Assembly: GCA_002104985.1 (NCBI GenBank)
Contig: MCGO01000030.1
Coordinates: 186,001-250,000, forward strand
Reading direction: 5' to 3'
DNA: 64,000 nt
From: Rhizoclosmatium globosum
Lineage: Eukaryota > Chytridiomycota > Chytridiomycetes > Chytridiales > Chytriomycetaceae
Position 1 is the stretch's first letter. Each line of letters opens with the position of its first letter. This document shows positions 37,609 to 49,800 of the stretch, in pieces. The notes beneath the pieces were generated by a model, which was given only the letters and a program-made list of their open reading frames with translations, searched no databases and was not told where the DNA came from. Position numbers and translations under genes: made by a program.

Positions 37609-38169
37609 TCATCCCACCGACTGAGTCAAGTCCCATGCATCTCCAGCTTTCCAATATGAAGCATTACTGATGCAGAAGGGTAGATACGGGAGAGAGAGGA
37701 AAGGAAGGCTGAGAGGGGGCACAACAATTTGATCGCCTCCTGCCAGAGACCACCAAGAAGCTACTCACTCCAGGAAGGCCTCTCTCGTCCACGACTTCCC
37801 CAAGGAGCGACTCAGACTCATTGCCAGCTGACTCGTATTAGTGTTTGGGCCAAAGGCGGGCGATGGCTGGTTCGAGGTTTGCGAAGTGAAGGATCTCGCC
37901 ATGTTGTCGAGCAAGTTCTTTGCGCGGCGAAACGAGTGAGAAAGCGGGTGTTGCGGGCCGAGCGAGGGCGACTGGCTTGCGAAGGAGCTGCCTCTCTTCT
38001 GGCTGTGCGGGTTCAGGGCGAACGAGTGCGGGTGCGGGTGGAAGGCCTCGCTGCGAAGCGCCGATCCGAGTGTCGAAGTCAGCGATGATGCGCTGTCGTC
38101 ATTCGTTGTTGTAGTTGGTGGTGGTGGGCCGTTGAGCGGCGGTTTGCCTAGGACACTAAATGTGCTCAT
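37609..38169 (-). CDS. hypothetical protein, Ser/Pro-rich
   Basis: Begins MSTFSVLGKPPLNGPPPP and runs as a low-complexity Ser/His/Pro-rich sequence (PHPHSFALNPHS, LARSFTSQTSN-like) to AMSLSRSLGKSWTREAFL, where a GTGAGT donor allows a 60-nt intron (37709-37768) and a short final exon ending YWKAGDAWDLTQSVG. The spliced length would be 166 residues. Reading through the donor instead gives a stop after GluStop at residue 134. I do not recognise a family. The open frame and splice signals support a real gene, but only modestly. Confidence 0.4.
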
Positions 38170-38570
38170 TCTGATGCAAGGCGTGAGTATCCTAGGACCT
38201 GATAGTTAGAGTGCACTGACCAGTTGCGTGTTAGAGGTAGGAGGTAGGTGGGTGGGCGGTGACGGCGCTTTCTTTTTTTGTTGAAGAGTTGTTTTCGATC
38301 CCCTCCTTTGCTTGCCTTGTCCTCCATCAATTCCACACTCACAAACCCGCATTCAACCCTGGATCTGCTTGGCTTCCACGTGGGTCTATTCTCGATCAAA
38401 GAGTGTCTACAGCAACCCTTTCATATGATGCTTGAGTTCTTTCTCCGTCTGGTCTCTCGAACGCCTAATTCTTGAACGCCTCATTGTTTCAGCCCATCGC
38501 TTAAAACCAGCCTCATGAAAATCAATCACAATCAATGGTTTATTCTTAGACATAGATAGAGAATTTAATA
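38170..38570. other. intergenic spacer
   Basis: Between the hypothetical gene and the first carbonic anhydrase gene. Contains a T-run (38270-38279) and two nearly identical words (tctcgaacgcctaattcttgaacgcctcattg, 38454-38485); no gene recognised. Confidence 0.35.
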
Positions 38571-39804
38571 TCAAGAGGTCCAGGCGCTTCTTGGATAAGT
38601 TTTGTTCCAGACCAACTTGACTCGCTCGAAAAACTCAGAGCTAAACGCAGGTCTTGCATTTCCAGCTGGCATTCGGTTCTCGATCGCTTCAATCAACTTT
38701 CCTTTCATTGGGAATGTCATATTGCAAACAATCCAGTGCACCCCTTCCGTACAAGGTGGTGTTGTCAAACTTCCATCGTACAAGTAATATGAAGGACAGC
38801 TTCGAATCAAAAACTCAGCCTGCTTCAAATCCAACCAGCCCAATTTCCTTGGTGCGTCGCTTGTGCTTTTTGGAATCTCGTTCATAATGTTGTCCAAAAA
38901 TGTGACACTCTGTTCATGCACCTCTGCCTTCACAATAAACATTCCAATCACCAACAATCCACCATTCTCGTTTGCATGCACAAAATGGGCCTCCATTCGG
39001 TGTGCCATTCCGTGAATAATATGTTCACTTGGTGAGTGAAAGTGGATTTGTCGCAAATGATACATCTGGCCCAAGAAATTGACATGGCCTCCAACAGCCG
39101 CTAAATTCTCGTTCGTGGAAGGGGGCATATTGATTTGAATCGAGTGACCCGTGTCGGCAACCTTGGGTACACTATTCTCTTGCATCAAAAGACCACGACT
39201 CATGCGCTTTTCCTGCCCCTTGGCCGTGTTATTACGGCTATAGTGTGCAATCGGTTCACACTTGTCTTTCGCGTCACTTCCAGAAGTCAAAGTCCTGACG
39301 GGTCCGTGTGCGATATCAGATTCCAAATTAGAAGCATCAACTTGCTGGATCTCCGCGTTACCCTCTTCATAGTTCTTGTTGGGAAGGTGTGCGCGGTAAT
39401 GCACGTCAGGCATGAATTGGTTGCGTGTAAACAAGAGTCTGTCGTCGTCAAAATCGACTGGGGACTGATGCGTTCCCACCACAACACCTGTAGTATTTGG
39501 TTGGAAATTTAATATAGCACCATCAACATGAAATAAATACGTCACCATCAATTGTATGCCAATGTTCTGGCCCTTTCGGTCCATCATACGTCCACTCGTC
39601 AGTGTGTCCATCAACATGTCCTTTATCGTCATGTCCTTCATGTATTTCAACAGTTCGAGGAAGATCCAAGTCATCGACTTCCACATCGCCAACCTTATGA
39701 ATTGTAAGTCGTCTACGTATGGTAAAGAAGTAAATGAGGACGGCCGCTAATGTCGTCAGAGTGAAAATGAGGCCGAATAGTAAGAAGATCTGCCAGTTTT
39801 GCAT
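38571..39804 (-). CDS. alpha-carbonic anhydrase, N-terminally membrane-anchored (copy 1)
   Basis: Zinc enzyme interconverting CO2 and bicarbonate, probably outside the plasma membrane or in the secretory pathway. An anchor (IFLLFGLIFTLTTLAAVLIYFF) is followed by the alpha-CA domain: WTYDGPKGPEHWHTIDG, THQSPVDF, zinc ligands in QIHFHSPSEH and MEAHFVHAN, and the active-site loop YDGSLTTPPCTEGVHWIV. Intron 39488-39545, phase 1, directly after IDG. 391 residues, intact. It has a longer His/Asp-rich insert (NLESDIAHGPV to SRNNTAKGQ) than usual alpha-CAs, shared with copy 2. Confidence 0.93.
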
Positions 39805-40034
39805 AATATTGAGGCAAATGGTAGAAAGAAATTGATGAGGGGAACAAGTTAAGGTGCAAAAGGTGCAACACTGCCACATACACTCACATTGGAAAGGTTC
39901 TACTCACCAATAGACTTTAGAATTTACCACTAATAGATCATGATAAAATTTTTGAAACGGTATTTATTATATCATGTGAGTAAATAGTGAAAAAGGTCTC
40001 ATCCAGTACATTCTAAATTGACCTACCGAGGTAC

Positions 40035-41191
40035 TCAAACCTGTAATTGAGATTCACTCGGAACTAAATGCACCCTCTTGTATGACTTTGAGCTAAAAGC
40101 CGGTCTAGCGTTCCCCGCCGGCATCCGTTTCTCAATCGCCTCGATCAACCTCCTCTTCATTGGGAACGTCATATTGCAAACAATCCAATGCACACCCTCT
40201 GTACACGGCGGCGTCGTCAAACTGCCATCATAAAGGTAATACGACGGACACCCTCGAATCAACCTCTCCGCCTGATCCAAATCAAACCCATTCAATTTAT
40301 GTGGCGCCTCTTTCGTACTTTTTGGAATTTCGTGCAAGATACTATCCAAGAAAGTAACAGTCTGTTCATGCACCGTTGCTTTAACGATAAACATCCCAAT
40401 GACGAGGAGACCACCGTTATCGTTCGCGTGCACGAAATGCGCTTCCATACGGTGAGACATTCCTTTGATGATGTGTTCGCTAGGGGAATGGAAGTGGATT
40501 TGTCGGAGGTGGTATTTTTGGCCAAGGAAGTTGACGTAACCGCCGACGGCAGCCATGTTTTCGTCGTTAGAGGCGGGTAAGTTGATTTGGATTGAGTGGC
40601 CTGTATCTGCTACTTTTGGGGAATTGTCTTTGCTTGGAACACCGCGGATGTGGCTTTGGTTGTGTCCGCCATGATGGGCTATTGGTTCGCAGTTGTCTGC
40701 GTTGAGAGGCTGAACGGGGCCGTGGAATAGAGCTTTTTCCATGTGATCGGAATCGACGTGATGGATTTCAGCACCTCCTTCTGGATGGTCTGAATCGGGA
40801 AGGTGGGTTCTGTAGTGGATATCTGGCATGAATTCATCGCGCGAGAAGAGAAGATGATCGTCTGAGAAATTGACTGGTGATTGATGCGTTCCTACGACGA
40901 CCCCTGTTGAATCATAAAACTGTGTCTTAGTTGACAAGGATAACAAGTGCAATAGCCAAGCTCACCGTCAATCATGTGCCAGTGCTTAGGACCCATAACC
41001 CCACGATAGTCCCAATGATGTGTATGGCTGTCTTGGTCATCGTCTTCATGGACAGTGATCGGAAGTCCGTTTTCCTTCACTTTGTGGACATTGAACTTGT
41101 GGTGCCGTGTGCAGATGAAGATCACAACTCCAGTTATTGCTGCAACTGTGAAAGCGACACCAACAATGAGAAAGAGCTCCCAGGTTTCCAT
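40035..41191 (-). CDS. alpha-carbonic anhydrase, N-terminally membrane-anchored (copy 2)
   Basis: Closest relative of copy 1. Anchor FLIVGVAFTVAAITGVVIFIC, then HHWDYRGVMGPKHWHMIDG, THQSPVNF, zinc-binding HFHSPSEH and M-EAHFVHAND, and SLTTPPCTEGVHWIVCNMTF. Intron 40904-40965 is at the identical phase-1 position after IDG. 364 residues, intact. His-rich stretches around the insert (PIAHHGGHNQSHIRG) could buffer zinc or protons. The distance to copy 1 is 230 bp. Confidence 0.93.
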
Positions 41192-41347
41192 GTTGGTCAG
41201 CGAATGGGTTTGGAGTGTTGAATCAAGACAGAGATGCAAAAACGGGCACGCTCCAAAACTAATTAGGACAATTCATCTATTGAATGCATTTATATTGAAC
41301 ATAGAAAACTGTAAACCCCACTCGCAAATAACTTCTAAACTTATTCT

Positions 41348-42492
41348 TTACAAATACGTCGCCTTCAAGTCCGGCCTTGCATACTTTCTTGAATCAAACG
41401 CAGGTCTCGCATTTGGTACAGGCATTCTCTGCTCAATTGCCGCAATCACTTCCTCCTTCATATGGAAGATCCCAGTCCCAATAATCCAATGCACTCCTTC
41501 AGTACAAGGAGGCGTCGTCAAACTTCCATCATAAACGTAATAAGCTTCACTGCTTTTCAAGCATTTACCCGCTTGCTTTAAATCAAAGTCTTGCACCAAG
41601 TGAGGCTTTTCGGTTGTTGACTGTGGAATTTCGTCTAGCATAGAGTCAAGGAACGTGAGAGTCGTCTTGCCTTCTTCTGGCGGATTGATGAACATTCCAA
41701 GCACCAAGAGACCGCCTTGGTCGTTGGCGTGAACAAAGTGAGCCTCCATTTTGGTGTGAATGCCTTCAATGACGTGTTCAGAAGGGGAGTGGAAGTGAAT
41801 CTGCTTCAAATGATATTTACGGCCTTGGAAGAAGACGAAGCCACCAAAACTAGAGAGCTCTTTGTCGGTTGAAGTTGGCATATTGATTTGAATTGAGTGG
41901 CCAGTGTTTGCCACTTCTCCGTTCTGGTATTCTGCATTCTGGGAGTTGGTTCGAGGAACGACGGCAATCCGTGAATCGTTTTTGATGGAAGAATGAGGAT
42001 GATGATGCGCTTTTTCTTGGTGAGCGGCGTCAATGTGGTGAATGGAGGCACCGGTTCCAATTCTAGTTAAGTGAGGTTCATGATGGCGATAGTGGACACT
42101 TGGAACGAATTCGGAACGTGGAAAGAGAAGATGATCATCAACGAAGTTAACTGGCGATTGATGCGTTCCAACAACGACTCCTGTTGTTGATTTGGGTCAA
42201 ATTGGTTTAGACACTTCCTTCCCTTCCGCCCAAACGACCCACCATCGATCTCATGCCAATGCTGAGGACCTCCGGAGCCATTGTATGACCAGTCGTGAAG
42301 GGTAACACGGTGCGTGGGTGTATCCTTAGCTGGCAGTGGAGGCGGAATGTCTCGGGGCACTCCCTTTGCCTGAGCCTCCAAGTTAACCCCCTTAAAACCC
42401 TTGGTGTATATCACGACAACAACAATAATGAGAACGGCAACTCCGGCAATCGTCCCGGCGATGATGAAGGGCAATGAGTCGGATGAGGCCAT
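41348..42492 (-). CDS. alpha-carbonic anhydrase, N-terminally membrane-anchored (copy 3)
   Basis: The most diverged of the three, 360 residues. Anchor FIIAGTIAGVAVLIIVVVVIY, a Pro-rich stem (PRDIPPPLPAKD), DWSYNGSGGPQHWHEIDG, THQSPVNF, HFHSPSEH, MEAHFVHAND and SLTTPPCTEGVHWIIG. Intron 42181-42242 keeps the same phase-1 site. The insert is again His-rich (HQEKAHHHPHSS). The third zinc His (EAHFVH) and both N-terminal ligands are intact. Divergent with the dehydrogenase gene. Confidence 0.93.
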
Positions 42493-42794
42493 TTAAGGGA
42501 AGTTTGTGTCGCCAAGAAGTCACAAGCCCGCCGCTCACAAAAAGCGAGACACAACTGTGTATCATTTATTTGGTGGAAATCGATTGTGGGTGCCATCTGC
42601 TTCTTGATGGAAACATCTCCAACAAGTTTCGGTTTAATATATACTTACACAAAGAATATACTGGAAGTAAGGAATAACCGACCTCTGCATGAGGTAAAAA
42701 TAAGGTCACGAAATTAAGGTGGTCGGAGTAGTGGACGCCTATTTCGTGTACCCTTTTCTTTTGATGAGTATTTCGTGAGTGAGTCATAAAAAGA
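42493..42794. promoter_or_regulatory. divergent promoter region, carbonic anhydrase / dehydrogenase
   Basis: 302 bp between the start codons of carbonic anhydrase copy 3 (minus) and the FAD dehydrogenase (plus). No obvious TATA box or repeated operator; function inferred from position alone. Confidence 0.4.
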
Positions 42795-44344
42795 ATGCCC
42801 AAAATCACTGACTTCCTCACGGAGTTGCAAGCACAACTGTCCACGCCTCAGGGACGCGGGATCAAGTAATCAATCCCTTTGCACGTTATCCTAAGCTGTC
42901 TAATATCCACATGATCCACAGAATCAAACAAGACCCACGCACAATCAAGCGCTTCAACCACGACAACTCGTACCACGCATCCCGCGATCCCGCCGCAGTC
43001 ATCTCAGTCAAAACAGAAGACAATGTCAGCCTTGTCATGCGCCTGGCCAACAAACACGCCGTCCCCGTCATTCCCTTTGCTGCCGGTTCTTCCCTCGAAG
43101 GCCAAACACTCGCCCTCGATCACGGCATCGTCCTCGACTTCTCGGACATGGATAAGGTTGTGGAAGTCCACGTGGATGACCTGGATTGCGTTGTTGAGCC
43201 TGGCGTTGGGTGGAGTGAATTGAGGGAGGAATTGAAGCCAACCGGTCTCTTCTTTCCACCAGATCCAGGCGCTGCTGCTTGTATCGGAGGAATGTGTGGT
43301 ACGAACTGTAGTGGGACGCTTGCATTTCGGTATGGGACAATGAAGGATAATGTGTTGAGGTGACTCATTCTTGTGGTATTTTGTCATCAACACTTATTCC
43401 GATTCTATAGTCTCCGTGTCGTATTGGCAGATGGAACCGTCATTAAAACTAGAAACAGAGCAGTGAAATCGTCTGCAGGATACGACTTGACCCGGCTCTT
43501 TATCGGTAGTGAAGGAACACTTGGCCTAGTAACCCAAGCTACACTTCGTCTCCGTCGAATTCCAACCCACTCCACCGTTATCATCGCTCAATTCCCAACC
43601 CTCGCTTCCTCGGCTGCAACAGTCCAACACCTCGTCCAATCAGGCTGCCCTTTCCTCCGCCTCGAAATCATTGACGACCTCTGTATCAAAGCTGTCAACA
43701 ACGAAATCCCAGACCCGTCCAAAAAGTTTGCGGAACTGACAACCATCATGGCAGAATGCGCTGGAACCAGTCAAGACGCTGTGAACGAGCAACTCGAAGC
43801 CTTCAAAGCCGCCTGTGGAACTATTGCACAGAACGTGACTATGGCGACCACGGAACAAGAGACAGACCGCTTGTGGTCCCTCCGAAAGCGCGCTTTCTTC
43901 ATGGCCCCATCTTTACGACATGCTGAATCTGAACAAGGAAAACAGTTTTCCACTATCGTAACAGATGTGGCCGTTCCCATCTCACGACTCGTTGATATCC
44001 TCGTGGCAACGCGTAAAATGGTCGATGAAGCGAGACTCGTTAGTCCAATTGTTGCCCATGCTGGTGACGGGAACTTCCATTGTTTGATGGTGGTGGATAA
44101 GAACGATAAGGATGAAATCGAACGCGCCAAGAAGGTTCGTGATGATATGGCTCGGTTGGCGTTGAAGATGCAGGGTACTTGCACAGGAGAGCATGGTGTT
44201 GGATTGGGAAAGATTCATTTGTTGGAAGAAGAGCTTGGAGAGGGTGCTTTGGAGGTGATGCGTCGGGTCAAGAAGGCGTTGGATCCAAAGGGGATTTTGA
44301 ATCCTGGGAAAGTATTTTTGGAGAAAAAGGGAAGCAAGCTTTGA
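42795..44344 (+). CDS. FAD-linked D-lactate/2-hydroxyacid dehydrogenase with C-terminal SKL
   Basis: Flavoprotein oxidising D-lactate or a related D-2-hydroxyacid. FAD-binding (PCMH) domain: AVPVIPFAAGSSLEGQTLA, CVVEPGVGWSELREEL, GLFFPPDPGA, GGMCGTNCSGTLAFRYG, SAGYDLTRLFIGSEGTLG; C-terminal domain with VAHAGDGNFHC and TCTGEHGVGLGK. The last residues, GSKL, form a type 1 peroxisomal targeting signal, and the N-terminus (MPKITDFLTELQ) does not look like a mitochondrial presequence, so I expect peroxisomal location, unlike yeast Dld1. Introns 42866-42921 and 43360-43410. 480 residues, intact. Glycolate or D-lactate are the likeliest substrates. Confidence 0.9.
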
Positions 44345-44777
44345 GAACTATACCGAGTAAATATGCGAAAGTAAACAGCTTTTTTTCTCTCCCATCATCA
44401 TTAAAGTTTTGAAACTGCCAATTAGAACTTAAATCGAGAATGTCGTTTCTTTAAATAGATATTGAAGATTGATCTTGACTCCGTATTCTTTCTGTTATTG
44501 CATTTGACTGTCAAGAAATGTGGGTTGGGTTTAGTTTGCACCTGATTAGCAGTTTCAAAATCCCTAACATGAAGCTGCGAAGGGTTTGAAAAAGGTAATA
44601 CGGGTTGACATTATTCCAGACTGCTACTTTCAAGGATATCCTTCTATTTATCTTGTGTTTAGAATTGTTCATTTAGACCAGAATATTTATCTTTTATTTC
44701 TAATCTGGACAATTGTAAAACATAGAGAATGTGTATACCACAAGAGTTTCAAAGCAATACGAGTTCCTTCTGCCACT
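44345..44777. other. convergent 3' spacer
   Basis: Holds the 3' ends of the dehydrogenase (plus) and the secreted protein (minus). A CATTAAAG-type signal lies near 44399. No coding frame is supported. Confidence 0.4.
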
Positions 44778-45977
44778 TTAGCAAGTGATTCCACAGATGG
44801 ACTTGACTTCTCCAACACAAACGCTGTCCCAAGAAGTAGATCCACAGTAGCTGTCCTGGGCAATAATTTGACCAACACAAGAGTCGCAAGAAGATCTCAA
44901 AGCAACACCAGTAACACACTTGCTGTGGGCACAGGTGCTAGCGGCAGTAGTGGTCTTGACAGCAGGAGTGGTAGTCTTGACAACGGCAGCAGTGGTAGTC
45001 TTGACAACGGCAGCAGTGGTAGTCTGACAACGGCAGCAGTGGTGGTAGTCTTCTTAACAACAGCAGTGGTAGTAGTCTTAGGGGCTGGACCACTAGCGAC
45101 ACAAGCGTTGGCAGAGTTAGACCAGATTGTTTGAATAACATAGGTAACACCGTCTCCACCAACAGTAGTTCCTTGCTGAGCGTTACAGATATCTCCAATC
45201 TCACCGTTGGTGCTGTCGTACCAGGCAAGTGGCGACGCATTAGCAGTAGCAACACCGACAGCGGCATCGGTAGCAGCTTCAGCAAGTTCATGGGACGCGA
45301 CGGAGAACATGTTGTTGACTTCAGATGGGTCGCTTCCGCATCCTCCGGCACAGGAACCTCCTTGGTCTGGCACGACACCGTAGTAGAGGTACTTGGTGCC
45401 AACGTTCAAAGACGAAATGTCAATGGTTCCGTGGTAGGCACAGAACACGGAGCAAGAAGCACCTCCACCCTGGGTGATGCTGATTCCTGGGGCAAAGTGG
45501 ATTGGGTAGTATGTGTTGGCGGTTGGCTTGATTTGTCCAGTTTGGATCAAGTTGGTGAGGAATGGTTGGATGTCGTTGACGTCGTCCAAGGAGGAAAGGG
45601 TGGCTGGGACAGAGAATCCTGGAACGGCGGAGCCGCGGTACACGTTGTATTGGGCCATGACATCGAACCAGGAAGACTGAGTAACTCCAGCGTAGAATGC
45701 GTTGGTTTGGGATTGGTAGTTGGCGTTACCGTAGAAGATTGGGTGAACTTCGACTATTTTTCAATCGTTGTTAGTGGAGGTTATTATAATGGGTGTCAAG
45801 AATAGTACCATTGGTAATGACTGGTCCACCGTAGTTAGTCAAGTGAGCGGAAGCAGCAGCAAGGTTCAATGCTTCGTGCTTCTTGACACCATTCTTCAAG
45901 TGCCAAGAAACGCTGTGTGGGAGAGGCTCAGCAGCAGCGACAAAGGTGGCAGCAGACAAGACAAGAGACAAGAGCAT
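44778..45977 (-). CDS. secreted EXORDIUM/PHI-1-like protein with Thr-rich linker and Cys-rich tail
   Basis: Predicted extracellular protein, 381 residues. Signal peptide MLLSLVLSAATFVAAA, then a domain like plant EXORDIUM/phosphate-induced proteins (LTNYGGPVITN, VEVHPIFYGNANYQ, SVFCAYHG, NNMFSVASHELAEAATDA with an HE..E pair, SPLAWYDSTNGEIGDIC), then TTTAAVVK repeats (a likely O-glycosylated stalk), and a tail of about 50 residues with eight cysteines (CAHSKC, SSCDSC, DSYCGSTSWDSVC, CGITC). Intron 45754-45808. One T is missing at 45025, which otherwise sends the linker out of frame. The family assignment is tentative; the secreted, modular layout is firm. Confidence 0.6.
44955..45058. repeat. 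24-bp minisatellite coding a Thr/Ala/Val-Lys linker
   Basis: About four imperfect copies of a 24-bp unit (agtggtagtcttgacaacgg and so on), each giving KTTTAAVV on the minus strand. The frame break at 45025 lies inside it. Confidence 0.75.
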
Positions 45978-46869
45978 TTGTGATTAGGTTGGAGTGTTTG
46001 TTTTCCGAGTGGGGAGGGAAGGGAAATATCATGGTGGGTTATATACAGTTCCCTTGGTGGCGCGTGTTTGCTTGGAGTATCATGTGCGCCATATGTCTCG
46101 TGGGTTTATGTTGTCCGCGTGACTATCGAAGACTGAAATTTTCGTATTCAGCATTTCCATTTTCAGCGCCACCAACCTAGTACGTGCTGTCGTCCATTTG
46201 CGATCAGAAAGCTGCACTCTCTATATTTCGCATACCCATTTTACAACTTACAAAGAGTTGATTGTTGCTTTATTTCCGTTCCTGCCAAGAAATGAAAATG
46301 AAAAAGCAGTGGCGTCAAAGCATATACAAAAAAGGAGATTATAGATCTGTGATACCACAACTGGCACAAACGAGAGTTCTGTGCGATGGACTCAGACTTA
46401 TGTTCCGATATGCACTAGATATGCACTCAGGCTCAGTAAAGCATTACCATGGAAACCATTTCATGCGCTTCTGAATATTTTAACCATGGTAGTGCGTCTG
46501 TATCTTCAAATGTTCAACCATGAATGAAAGCAAGCTGTCCAACCTGTAACAGACCAATTAGCTTTCAATAATTACCGCATTTGTACGAATATGGCCGTAA
46601 AGCATCAAACTACGTTGCTATGATTTGCAAACTAGACTGAAACCTCGCAACTGCAAATGGAATCTAGCTTTGTATACCAAAAAGAGGTTAGTTTATTAAT
46701 TCTTATTTAGCCACCTCTTGCTTCCGAGAGAAGAGTGAGTTCGTGCGAGGCCAGCAAATGTCCCGGCATCAAACTATTCTTTCAATCTAACGTTGTTGAA
46801 GTTGTTTAAGTCAAGTATTTCGCAATAGAACCTTCAAGAAAACGTCGTCAGAGAGAGAGAAAGAGAGCA
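45978..46869. other. divergent intergenic region
   Basis: Promoter space for the secreted protein (minus) and glucosidase II alpha (plus). Small features only: a tandem pair of ATATGCACT words (46408-46427), and an inverted TACCATGG/CCATGGTA pair (46446-46491). Purine-rich just before the glucosidase start. No gene seen. Confidence 0.4.
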
Positions 46870-49800
46870 ATGCGGCACAGCACCGGCCTCCTCCCCCTCT
46901 TTGTGCTAGTAGTAGCAATGCTTAGTGTATCCGTTGAATCGGTCAAGCGCGGCGACTTCAAGACGTGTTCGCAGTCGTCGTTCTGTGTTCGACAGCGCGC
47001 GGCATCGACACTCGCCACGCTCGACTCGGCGGCAAGTCGGTTCAAACTAGTTTCGTCGACGCTTTTAATCGACGAAAGCACGGGCCGCGTCGCTGCGGAT
47101 CTCGTTGACGACGCCGCGAACGCCCTCTTCCACTTCACTTTCGAGGCGAAGGAGAAGAACGCATTCAGAACAACCATCAAAGAAAAGATCCCGTTGGTGC
47201 CCGCATTCGACTTGGCCGCCTTTCAAGATGCCGCTCTCGTCTCAAATGGCTCAAATGCTCGCTTTACCCTCAACAACCAGTCGCCAACAGACATTCGAAT
47301 CTCACTCAATAACAACCTGCTCCTTACTATCCATTCGGACCCCTTCCGCTTCGAAATTGTCGATGCGGATACAAACTTGTCTGTTTTTGCCTTCAACGAA
47401 CGAAACTCCCTCTATTACGAGTACCAGCGTCTCAAGTCGGATCCTATCCCCTCAACTTCATCAGATAATATCGTGGAAAAGGATGCGGATGGGAACCCTG
47501 TCGTTGTGGAACTCTCGGATACTGAAAAGAAGATTAAGCAGTTGCGGGAGGAACTCCACAAGGATATGTGGGATGAGTCGTTTGGTGGGAAACTGGATTC
47601 TAAGCCTAAAGGTATGCGTATGCTTTATTTTTGGTTGGAGTGAGGAGCATGTCAGTAGTGAGTGAAATAACAGTGAGCGGAGTAACCATTTGAGATTTGA
47701 TTAGTTGGAACCCCCGACGACGTCGGAAGTCGATAGAAATTGCGAGAAGAGAAGCAAAGTGATGGAAGCATAGCAAAAATTCAAAAATACCGACAATATT
47801 ATGACAAAGTCAGTGATGAATGGAATGGGCAATAGAGTCTGAGGACAAGGAATTCACAAAAGGATTAATCAATATATAAGGCCCAACATCCATCGGTTTC
47901 GACATTTCCTTCCCTGGTTTCTCCCATGTCTACGGTCTTCCACAACACGCATCTTCATACGCCCTCAAACCAACACGTGGAAACAATGCTCCATATTCTG
48001 AGCCATACCGCTTGTACAACTTTGATGTGTTTGAATATGAACTGGATAACCCTATGGCTCTCTATGGATCTGTTCCTTTCTTGATGGCCCACAAAAAGGG
48101 ACGCAGTGTCGGTGTTTTGTGGGTCAACGCTGCCGAGATGTGGGTCGACATTGAAAAGTTGGAAGGTACCAACAAGGTACGTAATTTTCATCCTCAGCGA
48201 CTATTATATTGAAACCTACCCGCAGCCTTCTCTCCAAATGCAAGACTACATTCCCTTCTCAACGACATCCACCCAAAAGACTTCAACTTCTACACACTGG
48301 ATGTCTGAATCAGGAACTCTCGATCTCCTCATCTTCCTTGGCCCAACTCCTGCAGATGTCTCTGCCCAAATGACTTCCTTCACTGGTCGTTCTGCAATGC
48401 CACAGCACTTTGCTATTGGATACCACCAGTCCCGATGGAACTACTTGGACGAACAGGACGTTCAAGATGTTGACGCTGGATTCGATGAACACCAGATCCC
48501 ATACGACGTATTGTGGCTTGATATCGAACACACGAATGGAAAGCGATACTTTACATGGGACAAAGTCAAGTTCCCCGAACCAAAAGTGATGCAAGAAGAG
48601 TTGGGAATCAAAGGACGTAAAGTAAGTCCATCATGAACATACCATTTTGAAGACTGACCTCACCCCTAGATGGTCACAATCATTGATCCTCATCTCAAAC
48701 AAGACGATGCCTACCCCGTCTCCAAAAGAGCCAAAGACCTTGGCCTCCTCGTCAAGAACAAGGACGGCGGTGACTTTGATGGATGGTGCTGGCCTGGAAC
48801 CTCATACTGGATTGATTACTTGAACCCAGCTGGCCGTGAATTCTGGGCGGAGCAGTTCAAGTATACGAATTATGAAGGATCGACAAAGTATTTGTACACG
48901 TGGAATGATATGAACGAGCCAAGTGTGTTTAGTGGACCTGAGATTACTATGCCGAAGGATAACTTGCATTTTGGAGGTGTGGAGCATCGTGATGTTCATA
49001 ATATCTATGGAGCTTTGCAGGTATGTGCTGTTTGCTTTTTAGCTATTAGATCTTAATATTCAATTGTGGTTAGCACCGCGCCACTGCTGAAGGCCATCGT
49101 CTTCGTTCTGACAACACTGACCGTCCATTTGTTCTCTCCCGTGCATTCTTCATTGGAACTCAGCGATACGGAGCCATCTGGACTGGTGACAACACAGCCG
49201 AATGGGGACACCTTGAAATTTCTATCCCAATGTTGCTCACTATTGGAGTTTCAGGAGTCACCTTTGCCGGCGCTGACGTTGGTGGTTTTTTTGGAAACCC
49301 TGATGCCGAGTTGTTGACTCGTTGGTACCAAACTGCCGCCTTCCAGCCATTCTTCCGTGGTCATGCCCATATTGATACAAAGCGACGCGAGCCATGGCTG
49401 TTTGGGGAGCCTTACACTTCTTTGATTCGTGAGAGTATTCAGAGGCGTTACAGAATCTTGCCGTACTTGTACACATTGTTCTGGGAAGCTAGTCAGACTG
49501 GTGTACCAATCATGAGACCTTTGATGATGGAGTTCCCTAACGACGAAGAGACGTTTGGAATTGATAATGCGTTTATGCTTGGAAGTGGGTTGCTTGTTCA
49601 TCCTGTTGTCAAGCAGGGAGCTTCAAGTGTTAATGTGTATTTGCCACCGTCTGCTGTACGTCATTCCTTACCATTTCTTCCTCCGAGCCTTCACTAATGC
49701 CTCGTTTAGAAATGGTACGACTACGACACATACCAACCCATCAAATCCGGCCGCACAACCGTCCAAACTCCACTCGAAAAAGTCCCCACCTTCTTGAAAG

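Noticed and set aside
45131..45805. 224-residue + strand open frame
   Set aside because: Antisense to the secreted EXORDIUM-like protein; no recognisable features.
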